Origin: Janthinobacterium lividum
GTDB taxonomy: Bacteria > Pseudomonadota > Gammaproteobacteria > Burkholderiales > Burkholderiaceae_D
Direction of reading: 5' to 3'
Assembly (NCBI RefSeq): GCF_023509035.1
Contig: NZ_CP075583.1
Span: 5,518,001 to 5,582,000, forward strand
Length of the DNA: 64,000 nt
Shown here: one piece after another, positions 24,209-31,223 of the stretch
Position numbering within the stretch: the first letter of the stretch is position 1
How the letters are laid out: the number at the start of each line of letters is the position of its first letter
Notes under the pieces: generated by a model
Seen by the model: the letters and a program-made list of their open reading frames with translations, nothing else
Databases searched by the model: none
Told to the model about the DNA's origin: nothing
Translations under genes and position numbers: made by a program

Positions 24209-24412
24209 ATGAAAAACGTATCCAAAATCGGACGCACTCCCAAGGGCGCCACGTCGCAGCCTTTGGGTGTCCGCCTGGCACCTGACGAAGTGCTAGAAGT
24301 TGAAGATTTCGCGTCAGAGCAGCAACGATCCCGTGCCTGGTTTCTCCGTTTCCTGATCCTGCGCGGCCTCGCCGACTACAAGCGCGAACTCGCTTCCAAA
24401 TCCATTCACTAA
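24209..24412 (+). CDS. Small early protein, possibly ribbon-helix-helix
   Basis: A 67-residue protein starting MKNVSKIGRTPKGATSQPLG, first gene after the early promoter. The pattern PLGVRLAPDEVLEVEDFASE followed by RSRAWFLRFLILRGLADY suggests a strand and two helices, as in ribbon-helix-helix DNA-binding proteins. By position it may act as a Cox/Cro-like antagonist of the repressor, but this is inference from location and fold impression only. Confidence 0.6.
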   Translation: MKNVSKIGRTPKGATSQPLGVRLAPDEVLEVEDFASEQQRSRAWFLRFLILRGLADYKRELASKSIH

Positions 24413-24422
24413 GGACAACGTC

Positions 24423-24626
24423 ATGTACCCCGATGCAAAACGTATCCGCAGCCACCGCGTCATGCTGCGCCTGGACGATTACGAGCACCAACTTGTTTCC
24501 TCGATCGCCAACTACCAGGGCGAAGAGCTTGCGGTGCTGGTGCGCCAGATCGTGATGCGTGAAGCCTTGGCCGTGATCGCCTTGGATGACGCCACCATCG
24601 ACAGCGTACAGCGTCGCAGCGTTTAA
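24423..24626 (+). CDS. Small early protein, possibly ribbon-helix-helix
   Basis: A 67-residue protein starting MYPDAKRIRSHRVMLRLDDY, 10 bases after the previous gene with an AGGA site. HRVMLRLDDYEHQLVSSIAN then ELAVLVRQIVMREALAVIAL again gives a strand-helix-helix pattern like RHH domains. Two RHH-like genes in series at the early promoter suggest paired regulators. No specific family recognised. Confidence 0.58.
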   Translation: MYPDAKRIRSHRVMLRLDDYEHQLVSSIANYQGEELAVLVRQIVMREALAVIALDDATIDSVQRRSV

Positions 24627-24663
24627 ACCGAGTCACTTTTGAGCAACTCTAAAGTTACAGAAA

Positions 24664-24852
24664 ATGCCAGACCATCAAATTAACCTCAATGACGAAGAGC
24701 GCGCGGTGCTGGAACTCGTGCGCCAACGCCAGGGGCTGGCAAGTATCGATCAGGCGGCTGAATGGCTCGTCAAGTCGCGCTTACGCATACAGTCGAAAAA
24801 CATGACGGGTCGCGGTCGCGCCCTGTACCAAGTGGAAAGAAAGCTGAAATGA
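24664..24852 (+). CDS. Small early protein of unknown function
   Basis: A 62-residue protein starting MPDHQINLNDEERAVLELVR. Helical (RQGLASIDQAAEWLVKSRLR) with a basic C-terminus, again compatible with DNA binding. Its stop overlaps the start of the Ogr/Delta gene (ATGA), suggesting coupling with late gene activation. Confidence 0.6.
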   Translation: MPDHQINLNDEERAVLELVRQRQGLASIDQAAEWLVKSRLRIQSKNMTGRGRALYQVERKLK

Positions 24853-25112
24853 GAGTCATCGGCCTGCCCTGCCCGCATTGCGAATACACCGTCCGCGCCG
24901 TCAAGAGCCGCACGATGTCCGCCATGTTCAAGGAAATCACCTACATGTGCCAGAACCCCGAATGCGGACACTCCTTCGTGGCAGGCCTGGAAGTGCTGCG
25001 CACCCTCTCGCTGTCCGCCATGCCCAAGGCCGATATCCGCATCCCGATGTCCCGGCATGCGCGCACGGCAGCCACCAGCCAGCTGGCCCTGGACCTGACG
25101 GCGGGCTGCTGA
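24849..25112 (+). CDS. ogr: Late transcription activator, Ogr/Delta family
   Basis: An 87-residue protein. Zinc ligands C8-P-H-C11 and C34-N4-C39 give the C-X2-C-X22-C-X4-C pattern of P2 Ogr and P4 Delta (72 and 166 residues). The block after the first pair (VRAVKSRTMSAMFKEITYMC) is the usual DNA/RNA polymerase contact region. Ogr activates the late promoters of head, tail and lysis genes. In P2 it lies next to D; here it is in the early operon on the other side of the repressor. Confidence 0.9.
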   Translation: MRVIGLPCPHCEYTVRAVKSRTMSAMFKEITYMCQNPECGHSFVAGLEVLRTLSLSAMPKADIRIPMSRHARTAATSQLALDLTAGC

Positions 25113-25231
25113 TGACTATCCCGATCCTCGCGCCGCCGTAGCCCGGCCGCCGTAACTCCCCCTTTTGCTGTGCCCTGCAGCGCTCCCTTTTGAGCGTGCG
25201 GGATTCGCTCAACCTGAAATAAGGAAAACCG

Positions 25232-25633
25232 ATGGAAAACACGCTGCACGCCACCCGTCATGCCGACAAATCCATGGCATCAAGCACGATCCGCCCGACC
25301 TTGCAAAATTGTATTGTCCCCGTGGCGCCGACGTGTTTTCTGCTGCAAGCCAGCGCGGGTACCTGCATCGCGGCGCTGACCGCCCGCATCCATGAGATTG
25401 CAAAGACCTATCACGCCTACGGCGCCACCAATCTGACCTTCATCGTCAGCGATGCGCAAGCACTGGAGCGTGACGGCTTTTTCGCACCAGCCAAGCAGCG
25501 CGCCCTGGTCGGCAAGCTGCCTATCGAGGTGAACTACATTTTCGCCAACGAAGCGGGTTCCCGGCACTGCTGCGGCGCATCGCACACGCTCCCGTACTGG
25601 GCAGAACATTTTCTCAAGGCAGGGGCACGCTGA
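25232..25633 (+). CDS. Phage protein of unknown function
   Basis: A 133-residue protein starting MENTLHATRHADKSMASSTI with a good AAGGAAA site. The core is helical (TCIAALTARIHEIAKTYHAY), and Cys-Cys and His residues near the C-terminus (SRHCCGASHTLPYWAEHFLK) could bind metal. It lies in the early region between ogr and the replication gene. The 119 bases before it hold no gene. Not recognised. Confidence 0.55.
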   Translation: MENTLHATRHADKSMASSTIRPTLQNCIVPVAPTCFLLQASAGTCIAALTARIHEIAKTYHAYGATNLTFIVSDAQALERDGFFAPAKQRALVGKLPIEVNYIFANEAGSRHCCGASHTLPYWAEHFLKAGAR

Positions 25634-25731
25634 TGCTGCGCCTGGCTAAAACCTGCGGCATCTGGCTGCTGTCGCTGCTGATCGTCATTGCCCCCGGCGT
25701 GCTGCGGGCCATTGGCTTCATCAAGGACTGA
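25633..25731 (+). CDS. 32-residue single-pass membrane peptide
   Basis: Starts at ATG 25633, overlapping the previous stop (TGATG), and ends at TGA 25731, 3 bases before the next gene. The sequence MLRLAKTCGIWLLSLLIVIA continues into a short basic tail. One membrane helix is evident. Tight packing between two genes supports its being translated. Function unknown. Confidence 0.5.
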   Translation: MLRLAKTCGIWLLSLLIVIAPGVLRAIGFIKD

Positions 25732-25734
25732 AGT

Positions 25735-26088
25735 ATGCCGGCGTCCCTTATCGACAATCACCTGTCCTTCCAGCCTGCCGCCGAGATTCTGGCCGCGCGC
25801 GACAAGGATATGCCGACGCCACCAGGCGCCGGGCATGCACTGGCCGCCATCGCCGAAGCCAAGGCCCAGCTGCGCAGCATCAAGCCGCGCAACCTGGCGC
25901 CCTTCATGGCCCAGGCCTGGGGATTGTCGCCGCGTGGCGCGCGCCGCTCCGTGTTGATCGCTGCCGGCCTGGACGCCGACCGCTGGGAATCGCCCATCCA
26001 CTCCTTTACCGAAGAAGAGCGCATCGAGCTGCGCGCCGCCACCTCCGCCGCTATCCGTGTGTACGAAAGACTGTTGAATGCAATCTAA
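25735..26088 (+). CDS. Phage protein of unknown function preceding the replication gene
   Basis: A 117-residue protein starting MPASLIDNHLSFQPAAEILA; AAGGA lies 9 bases before the ATG. Helical, with RNLAPFMAQAWGLSPRGARR suggesting a DNA-binding surface. It overlaps the start of gene A by 11 bases. Its position is similar to that of P2 orf genes upstream of A, but I recognise no family. Confidence 0.58.
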   Translation: MPASLIDNHLSFQPAAEILAARDKDMPTPPGAGHALAAIAEAKAQLRSIKPRNLAPFMAQAWGLSPRGARRSVLIAAGLDADRWESPIHSFTEEERIELRAATSAAIRVYERLLNAI

Positions 26089-27916
26089 ACAAATCCTGCT
26101 GCCTGCACCGCAGCGTCACGAAGCCTTCTTGCGATCCGCCCAGTTCGCGCCCGAGCTGGCCCGCATCCCCTACAAATGGCGCAACCGTGTCATCACGGCC
26201 GCCCTGGCCAAGATGGCCTGGTCGTCGTGGTACAAAATTTACGAGTCCATCGCCACCGGCTTTGTACGCGAGTTCGCCGAGCAGTACGTGCCGGCCGGCG
26301 TCGACCTCTCGCAAAGCGATGCCGACATCGTGGCCACCGCCGAGCGTGCGGCGGCTGGCGTGGTCAAGGCGCTCTGGTCGGCAACGTCGGAAGCGCACGC
26401 CCTGCAGATCATGGCGGACGAATGCACCTCTTACGGCATCAAGCTGCCCGAGTTCGACGAGCAGGCCGACACCATCGCCCGCCTGGTGGACGCCCGCTGG
26501 TGGCGCCGTCAGTTGCGCAAGCGCGTCAAGCGCGCCTTTGAAGCTGGCAATATCCGCCTGGGATACGTGAACTATCGCGGCGAACCCTATGCCAGCAATG
26601 ACGCTGTGCTGTCGCGCCTGGCGCAAAACCGCCGCAACGCGGCAGCGCTGGCGGCCACCCTGGTGCAGAACGAGAACGGCCAGCAATTCAGCATCGCCGA
26701 GCTGGCCGAGAAAACGACCTCGAATAAAGCCATCCGGCGCGGCGAACTGATGTTGCGCATCAACGGCTTTGAGCAGATCGCCCGCGAATGCGGCGACCAG
26801 GGCATTTTCATCACCTGGACGTGCCCATCGCGCTTCCACGCCATGCAGCACAGCGGCAAGCCAAACGACAAGTTCGACGGCTCCACGCCACGCGAGGCGA
26901 ATGCCTACCTGGGCAAGATGACGTCGCTGTGCCGCTCCGCGCTGGCGCGCCGGGGCATCGGCCTGTACGGCTTCCGCATCGCCGAGCCGCATCACGATGG
27001 CTGTCCGCATTGGCATCTGCTGCTGTTCGTGCGCCCCACCGCGAAATACAAGACGGCCCACCTGCAGGACGTGGCCGGCCGCGCCATCCGCATCATGAAG
27101 CGCTACGCCTGGCGCGTGGACCGTGGCGAACCGGGCGCCTTCGCGCGCCGCCTGGACGTGAAACGCATCGACTGGGCCAAGGGCAGCGCCGCCGGCTACA
27201 TCGCCAAGTACGTGGCCAAGAACATCGACGGCGTGGCCGAGCACAAGACGAAAGAAGGCTATGTCGTTACGGCCGACACCGAAGGCGATGTCGAGCTGAC
27301 GCCATCGGCGCGCGTCGAGTCCTGGGCCGCTTGCTGGGGCATCCGTCAATTCCAGCAATGGGGCGGCGCGCCCGTCACCGTCTGGCGCGAACTGCGCCGC
27401 ATCGAGGAAAGCATGGTCAATGAAGCGCCGGCCGCCATGCGCCGCGCCTGGAATGCCGTGCAAAAGATCGACGGCGAAAAGCGCGCCTGCTGGGCCGAAT
27501 ACCTGCGCGCCCAGGGCGGCGCCCTGGTGCCGCGCAAGGAACTGGTCGTCACCCTGGCCAAGGACGAAAAGACCGTCATCGGCCGCTACGGCGAAACGCT
27601 GCGCACCACGCCCTACGGCGTGCGCTGCAGCGACCTAATCGGTGTGGTCTTCAAGTCCGTGCGCCATACGTGGACGCCGGTACAGGCCACAGGCGGGCGC
27701 GCGGTGGCTGTTGGGGTTGCCGTTCCTCGGACTCGTGTAAATAACTGTACGCACCCCGACCGCCCTGCCCCGGCCACGCCGCCGGCGGCGCCCATGCCCA
27801 ATCTGTCCGACGAGGCAAAAACAGCGCTGATTGCCGCCTGGGCGGCCGTCAACGCCTGCCCCTGGCCCCGGCTGATCGTTCCCGACAATCCACCCCATGA
27901 AGGAAATGGCACATGA
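26078..27916 (+). CDS. A: Replication initiator endonuclease gpA (HUH family)
   Basis: A 612-residue protein. The HUH metal motif is H311-W-H313 in HHDGCPHWHLLLFVRP. The catalytic tyrosine pair is Y374-IAK-Y378 in AAGYIAKYVAKNIDG, the YxxxY arrangement of P2 gpA. gpA nicks the origin and drives rolling-circle replication. The N-terminal ~300 residues are helical, as in P2 A (761 residues), with a shorter C-terminus here. In P2 the origin lies within the A gene. The end overlaps the next small gene (ATGA). Confidence 0.93.
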   Translation: MQSKQILLPAPQRHEAFLRSAQFAPELARIPYKWRNRVITAALAKMAWSSWYKIYESIATGFVREFAEQYVPAGVDLSQSDADIVATAERAAAGVVKALWSATSEAHALQIMADECTSYGIKLPEFDEQADTIARLVDARWWRRQLRKRVKRAFEAGNIRLGYVNYRGEPYASNDAVLSRLAQNRRNAAALAATLVQNENGQQFSIAELAEKTTSNKAIRRGELMLRINGFEQIARECGDQGIFITWTCPSRFHAMQHSGKPNDKFDGSTPREANAYLGKMTSLCRSALARRGIGLYGFRIAEPHHDGCPHWHLLLFVRPTAKYKTAHLQDVAGRAIRIMKRYAWRVDRGEPGAFARRLDVKRIDWAKGSAAGYIAKYVAKNIDGVAEHKTKEGYVVTADTEGDVELTPSARVESWAACWGIRQFQQWGGAPVTVWRELRRIEESMVNEAPAAMRRAWNAVQKIDGEKRACWAEYLRAQGGALVPRKELVVTLAKDEKTVIGRYGETLRTTPYGVRCSDLIGVVFKSVRHTWTPVQATGGRAVAVGVAVPRTRVNNCTHPDRPAPATPPAAPMPNLSDEAKTALIAAWAAVNACPWPRLIVPDNPPHEGNGT

Positions 27917-28065
27917 GCACCTATGCCGTGATCGTTCGCACGCAAACCGAACGCTTTGAATACGCCGCGATTGCCGCTTCCAGCGGCGACGCGATCCAGG
28001 CCGCCCTCGACCACTTCGGCGTGTGCGGCGTTACAGCCAAACTGAAAGGAGCACCGCAATGCTGA
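27913..28065 (+). CDS. 50-residue protein of unknown function
   Basis: Starts at ATG 27913 overlapping the A stop: MSTYAVIVRTQTERFEYAAI to GVTAKLKGAPQC. A beta-alpha pattern and no membrane segment. The last 24 bases of coding sequence (28042-28065) are repeated exactly at 28338-28361 at the end of the next gene. This suggests the next gene was inserted by duplication of this junction. Confidence 0.5.
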   Translation: MSTYAVIVRTQTERFEYAAIAASSGDAIQAALDHFGVCGVTAKLKGAPQC

Positions 28066-28424
28066 ACACCCTGACCAATTCGCCGCAGCAAATCGCCCTG
28101 GGCGACCGCGTTACGTTCGATACCGACGTTGGCGACCAGACACGGATCGCCAACGAACTACGGGTTTTGCACGAAAAGCGGCGTATTGCACTGGACCACA
28201 AGGACGACCTCTTAGAGCAAATGGTGACCCAGCTTTGTGGAATACGGAAAACTGGCGTGTTCCAGGCAGATGTATCTGCCGCACATGCAGACCTCCTTGA
28301 AATCGACGCCACCTTGAATATTCTGTACGCCAAAAAGCTGAAAGGAGCACCGCAATGCTGACCACCATGACCGATTCACCGCGGCAAGTCGCCCTGGGCG
28401 ACCGCGTGACATTCGATACCGACG
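28042..28424 (+). repeat. Pair of 87-bp direct repeats (28042-28128 and 28338-28424)
   Basis: The two copies have equal length. The first 24 bases are identical (CTGAAAGGAGCACCGCAATG and on); the rest differ at scattered, mostly synonymous positions. Each covers the end of one gene, the overlapping stop-start and the first ~24 codons of the next. Confidence 0.8.
28059..28361 (+). CDS. Hybrid small protein sharing its ends with neighbours
   Basis: A 100-residue protein. The first ~26 residues (MLNTLTNSPQQIALGDRVTF DTD) nearly match the start of the next gene, and the last (KKLKGAPQC) matches the end of the previous one. The middle (RIANELRVLHEKRRIALDHK) is a separate helical segment with no counterpart. 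It overlaps both neighbours by a few bases. It looks like a helical module inserted between two copies of an 87-bp direct repeat. Function unknown. Confidence 0.6.
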   Translation: MLNTLTNSPQQIALGDRVTFDTDVGDQTRIANELRVLHEKRRIALDHKDDLLEQMVTQLCGIRKTGVFQADVSAAHADLLEIDATLNILYAKKLKGAPQC

Positions 28425-28594
28425 AAGGCTACCAGGCCGGCACCGTCAACGACCTGCGCCGCGACGTCGGCAATGGCGAGCTGCATGCCTGGGTCGAGCT
28501 GGACCACCAATGGCCCGGCATGTTCCGAGCTGTGCCGCTGGGTGCCATCGAGGCGATCAAGAAAGCATCGGCCGCCCTGGGGTACCAGCCATGA
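28355..28594 (+). CDS. Small protein of unknown function
   Basis: A 79-residue protein starting MLTTMTDSPRQVALGDRVTF, overlapping the previous stop. Beta-rich: YQAGTVNDLRRDVGNGELHA, then WVELDHQWPGMFRAVPLGAI, resembling a small SH3-like barrel. Similar proteins are common in P2-like phages of this bacterial group, but I know of no assigned role. The 89 bases after it hold no convincing gene. Confidence 0.62.
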   Translation: MLTTMTDSPRQVALGDRVTFDTDEGYQAGTVNDLRRDVGNGELHAWVELDHQWPGMFRAVPLGAIEAIKKASAALGYQP

Positions 28595-28683
28595 CAGCGG
28601 CACACCCTATGCATGCCCTGGCGGCCTAGTTCGTGCGCGTCAATTCCATCTTCAAGACCATGCCCCTAGCCTGAGGAAGCACC

Positions 28684-28887
28684 ATGACAAACGCAATTTA
28701 TTACAAAACATTCAAACTTTCCATGTGCGCCTACGTCGGTATCGACATGGCATTGCGCGTCGCCATTGCGCAATCGAAAGAGCGCCTGAAATACATGCCG
28801 TTGGGCGACGACAACGCTGCAGGTCGCAATTATGAGGTCCAGCAGCTGAATAATCTGCTGCTGGCCCAAAAGGAATTTACGGCATGA
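28684..28887 (+). CDS. Small protein of unknown function
   Basis: A 67-residue protein starting MTNAIYYKTFKLSMCAYVGI, with a GGAAG site before the ATG. Helical, with KERLKYMPLGDDNAAGRNYE in the middle. It is the last plus-strand gene before a low-GC minus-strand insert. Not recognised. Confidence 0.55.
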   Translation: MTNAIYYKTFKLSMCAYVGIDMALRVAIAQSKERLKYMPLGDDNAAGRNYEVQQLNNLLLAQKEFTA

Positions 28888-28898
28888 AGCCGGCACAA

Positions 28899-29228
28899 CT
28901 AGTCCCAAAGGATGACGTCAAGCATTTCGCCAACCTGCGGACGATGTTCGGGCAGGCCGTAGATGCAGTTGAATCTCGGATGATCGTAGATCGCCAGGTC
29001 ACGCAGTCCGATGGACTCAAGAAAATCATATGCCTTGGCAATTTCGCTAACACCTGCGCCATCTATAGCCCTGTACACGGTATTAACGTCGTCGCGACGA
29101 AGCAGGATGCCGACGCGACGGGGGGCATCGGGAAAGTCATGCTCGCTGGTTTCGCAGGTAGCCAGCCAGTCCACGATCTTGGTGTCAAATTCAGGCGCAG
29201 AGTAGGTGCTATTCACGATTGTTTCCAT
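28899..29228 (-). CDS. Minus-strand accessory protein of unknown function
   Basis: A 109-residue protein starting METIVNSTYSAPEFDTKIVD. Acidic, with a plausible alpha/beta composition (RRVGILLRRDDVNTVYRAID, then GLRDLAIYDHPRFNCIYGLP). GGAA precedes the ATG by about 10 bases. A plus-strand frame covers the same DNA (28884-29333), but its product has a less protein-like composition. A lone, lower-GC, opposite-strand gene in the early operon is typical of a moron. Function unknown. Confidence 0.5.
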   Translation of the reverse strand: METIVNSTYSAPEFDTKIVDWLATCETSEHDFPDAPRRVGILLRRDDVNTVYRAIDGAGVSEIAKAYDFLESIGLRDLAIYDHPRFNCIYGLPEHRPQVGEMLDVILWD

Positions 29229-29356
29229 ATGATCAATTCCATTGTGGTTGTAGGAATTACTATTTTATCAGGATTGCAACAAAACCCACCCGAGTGGCAA
29301 AAGCGGCGCAGTCGTCTACCCGACTGCGTTTGAACAGCCAAGAAGGACTATTAAAA

Positions 29357-29524
29357 ATGGACCAATACAAAGAATTCTGCCGGCTGCGCGACTACCGCAA
29401 GCCTGGCGCCGAAGTGCCGCACCACACTGAGGCGGAAGCGTTCGCACTGGCGGCGCAAAACAAAGCCCGCCATGCAGAGCCAGCTCAGCGTAAGAAAAAC
29501 CCCACCACGAAAGGAATCAAATAA
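29357..29524 (+). CDS. 55-residue phage protein of unknown function
   Basis: Starts MDQYKEFCRLRDYRKPGAEV with AGGA upstream (AGAAGGACTATTAAAAATG). Highly charged, ending in a basic tail (RKKNPTTKGIK). The stop overlaps the excisionase start (TAATG), suggesting coupled expression. A GC-rich hairpin (29307-29328, CGCAGTCG/CGACTGCG) lies in front of it. Confidence 0.55.
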   Translation: MDQYKEFCRLRDYRKPGAEVPHHTEAEAFALAAQNKARHAEPAQRKKNPTTKGIK

Positions 29525-29703
29525 TGAACGAAGACCGAATTATTTACCGCCAGGACTTATACAAAATGCTGGGCGTCACTTCGGAGACGCTGCGCAGATG
29601 GGTGAAGGAGAACAAACTGCCGCCGGCGGACGTTGCCATAACGCAGCGCACCCTGGGATGGCGCCTTTCAACGCTCCAATCCGCTGGGATCAGGCTTCTC
29701 TAG
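29524..29703 (+). CDS. AlpA/MerR-like small DNA-binding protein, probable excisionase
   Basis: 59 residues: MNEDRIIYRQDLYKMLGVTS then ETLRRWVKENKLPPADVAIT. The pattern R-x-D-L-x-x-M-L-G-V-T-x-x-T-L-R-R-W is the winged HTH of AlpA-type regulators and excisionases, which bend att DNA and favour excision. Its 3' end overlaps the convergent integrase gene by 36 bases, so transcription of one opposes the other. Confidence 0.72.
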   Translation: MNEDRIIYRQDLYKMLGVTSETLRRWVKENKLPPADVAITQRTLGWRLSTLQSAGIRLL

Positions 29704-30846
29704 CAGCCAGTCAGCGAAGGCCTGAAGCATCACCCGGCGCTGCTTCAGGTACTCCGCGGAGTTGTAGACCCCGCGCACGCCGCCGTCCTTGTGCGCGAGC
29801 TGCACCTCGACGTGGTCCGAGTTGTATTCGTGCTCGTTGGCCCAGGTGGAACCGACCTTGCGCCAGCCGTGGCCGGTCATCTTGCCCTTGAAGCCGATAC
29901 GGTGAATGAGGTAAAGAATCGCGTTTTCACTCATGGGGCGGCTGCCGCCCCGGTCGTTCGGGAAAACGTAGATGCTGCCCCGCGAGCGCAGCTTCATTTC
30001 AGCCAGCAGATCCAGTGCCTGGGAAGACAGCGGCACCAGGTGCTCGCGGCCCTTCTTCATGCGCTTGCCCGGTATCCGCCAAACATCGCCCTCCACTTCC
30101 GCCCAGGTCATGCGCCGTAGCTCGTCAGTACGCGTCCACGTCAACGCCAGCAGCTTGCAGGCCAGCACAGACTGAATTTCATCTTCCAGATCCAGGCGCT
30201 CCATGAACGGATGCACCTCGGCCAATGTCAGGGCGGCGAACCCTTCGCGCGGCTTGCGGGAAAAGGCGACCTTCGAATTGATGTTCGATGCGGGGTTCTC
30301 TTCACAGTGGCCGTGCTGGATGGACCAGTCAAGAACCTGCCCTACCCACATGCGCACGCGCCGGACGTACACGGACAGGCCGGCGGCATCCATCGGACGC
30401 AGCGCGGCCATTAAGTCTTCCTTGGTAATTTCACGCACAGTTTTCGCGCCCAGCGTCGGCGAGACGTACATAGCCAACGCGCGCAATGCATTTGCCTTGT
30501 AGCCGGCGCTGATGTCCGTGCGCCCGGCCCAGTAGGTATCGATTGCCGCATCAAGGGCAATGGATGGGCTCGTCTTGCGCTTGGGCTTGAGGTCTTCCCC
30601 GTCGATCAGCTTCAAACGCAAAGCGTCGCGACGGTCGCGGGCTTCCTTGAGGCCGATAAGCGGATACGGGCCAATCACGGCAGTTTGCTGCTTGCCCTGG
30701 TCGTTGCGATAGGCCATGCGCCAAACCTTGTTTCCACTTGGCAGGACTGCCAGCATCAGGCCGTGACCATCGAAGAGCTTGCGCAGCTTGCCATCGTTTG
30801 GCGTGGCACGGCGGCAGTCTGCGTCGGTAAGCGTATTGATGGCCAT
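29668..30846 (-). CDS. int: Tyrosine recombinase/integrase, P4 type
   Basis: A 392-residue protein with the usual layout of P4-type integrases: an N-terminal DUF4102-like arm-binding domain (GLMLAVLPSGNKVWRMAYRN, IGPYPLIGLKEARDRRD), a SAM-like core-binding domain and the catalytic domain. Catalytic residues: R239 (TRTDELRR), H326-G-W-R329, H352 (LAHK) and Y361 (GVYNSAEY). It inserts the phage at the neighbouring tRNA-Ser. I start at ATG 30846 because the family begins here; upstream codons cover the att region. Confidence 0.94.
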   Translation of the reverse strand: MAINTLTDADCRRATPNDGKLRKLFDGHGLMLAVLPSGNKVWRMAYRNDQGKQQTAVIGPYPLIGLKEARDRRDALRLKLIDGEDLKPKRKTSPSIALDAAIDTYWAGRTDISAGYKANALRALAMYVSPTLGAKTVREITKEDLMAALRPMDAAGLSVYVRRVRMWVGQVLDWSIQHGHCEENPASNINSKVAFSRKPREGFAALTLAEVHPFMERLDLEDEIQSVLACKLLALTWTRTDELRRMTWAEVEGDVWRIPGKRMKKGREHLVPLSSQALDLLAEMKLRSRGSIYVFPNDRGGSRPMSENAILYLIHRIGFKGKMTGHGWRKVGSTWANEHEYNSDHVEVQLAHKDGGVRGVYNSAEYLKQRRVMLQAFADWLLEKPDPSGLER

Positions 30847-30855
30847 GCGATATCC

Positions 30856-30894
30856 TGTAGGTACGGTTTTGAGAAAAACCGCATCATACCTACA
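30856..30894. promoter_or_regulatory. 39-bp inverted repeat in front of int
   Basis: TGTAGGTA (30856-30863) pairs with TACCTACA (30887-30894), and inside it CGGTTTT (30864-30870) pairs with AAAACCG (30875-30881). It ends 10 bases before the int start. It may be an autoregulatory operator or an arm/excisionase site. It is on the attachment-site side of int. Confidence 0.5.
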
Positions 30895-31040
30895 ATTGCG
30901 CCTACGCGTCATTCTGCGAGAGGGTTTTTGGATACCTCCGAATCTGCGATTCGAAAGGCGGAAAATCAAGCTAAGTCGTTGATTTTCAATGAAATTCGGT
31001 TGAATATAGGTTGAGTATACTCACGAATTTTTTATGTACT

Positions 31041-31085
31041 TGGCGGAAGCGGTGAGATTCGAACTCACGAACAGTGTAACCCGTC
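31041..31085. other. Inferred prophage attachment site in the 3' end of tRNA-Ser
   Basis: The integrase starts 195 bp away and the tRNA 3' end points into the prophage, the standard layout for P4-type integrases. The crossover core should be a direct repeat of part of this 3' end. The partner copy would lie beyond the left edge of the window, so its exact extent cannot be fixed. Confidence 0.5.
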
Positions 31086-31130
31086 GCTAGTTTTCAAGAC
31101 TAGTGCCTTCAACCACTCGGCCACGCTTCC
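31041..31130 (-). tRNA. tRNA-Ser(UGA)
   Basis: On the minus strand it reads GGAAGCGTGGCCGAGTGG at the 5' end and CGCTTCCGCCA at the 3' end, with a 7-bp acceptor stem, encoded CCA, T-loop GTTCGAATC and anticodon loop CTTGAAA (anticodon TGA). The long variable arm fits a serine tRNA. The 3' end faces the prophage. Confidence 0.95.
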
Positions 31131-31223
31131 TGATGGCAGCATTATACATAAAGGTCAGTGGCTTACCAATGGCTAGAACCGTCGCGGCTCTTTCCACTGA
31201 CAGGAAGAGCTTGCACGCCTGGA

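Noticed and set aside
28884..29333. Plus-strand 149-residue frame opposite the minus-strand accessory gene
   Set aside because: Product composition is less protein-like than the minus-strand frame, though ribosome profiling could overturn this.
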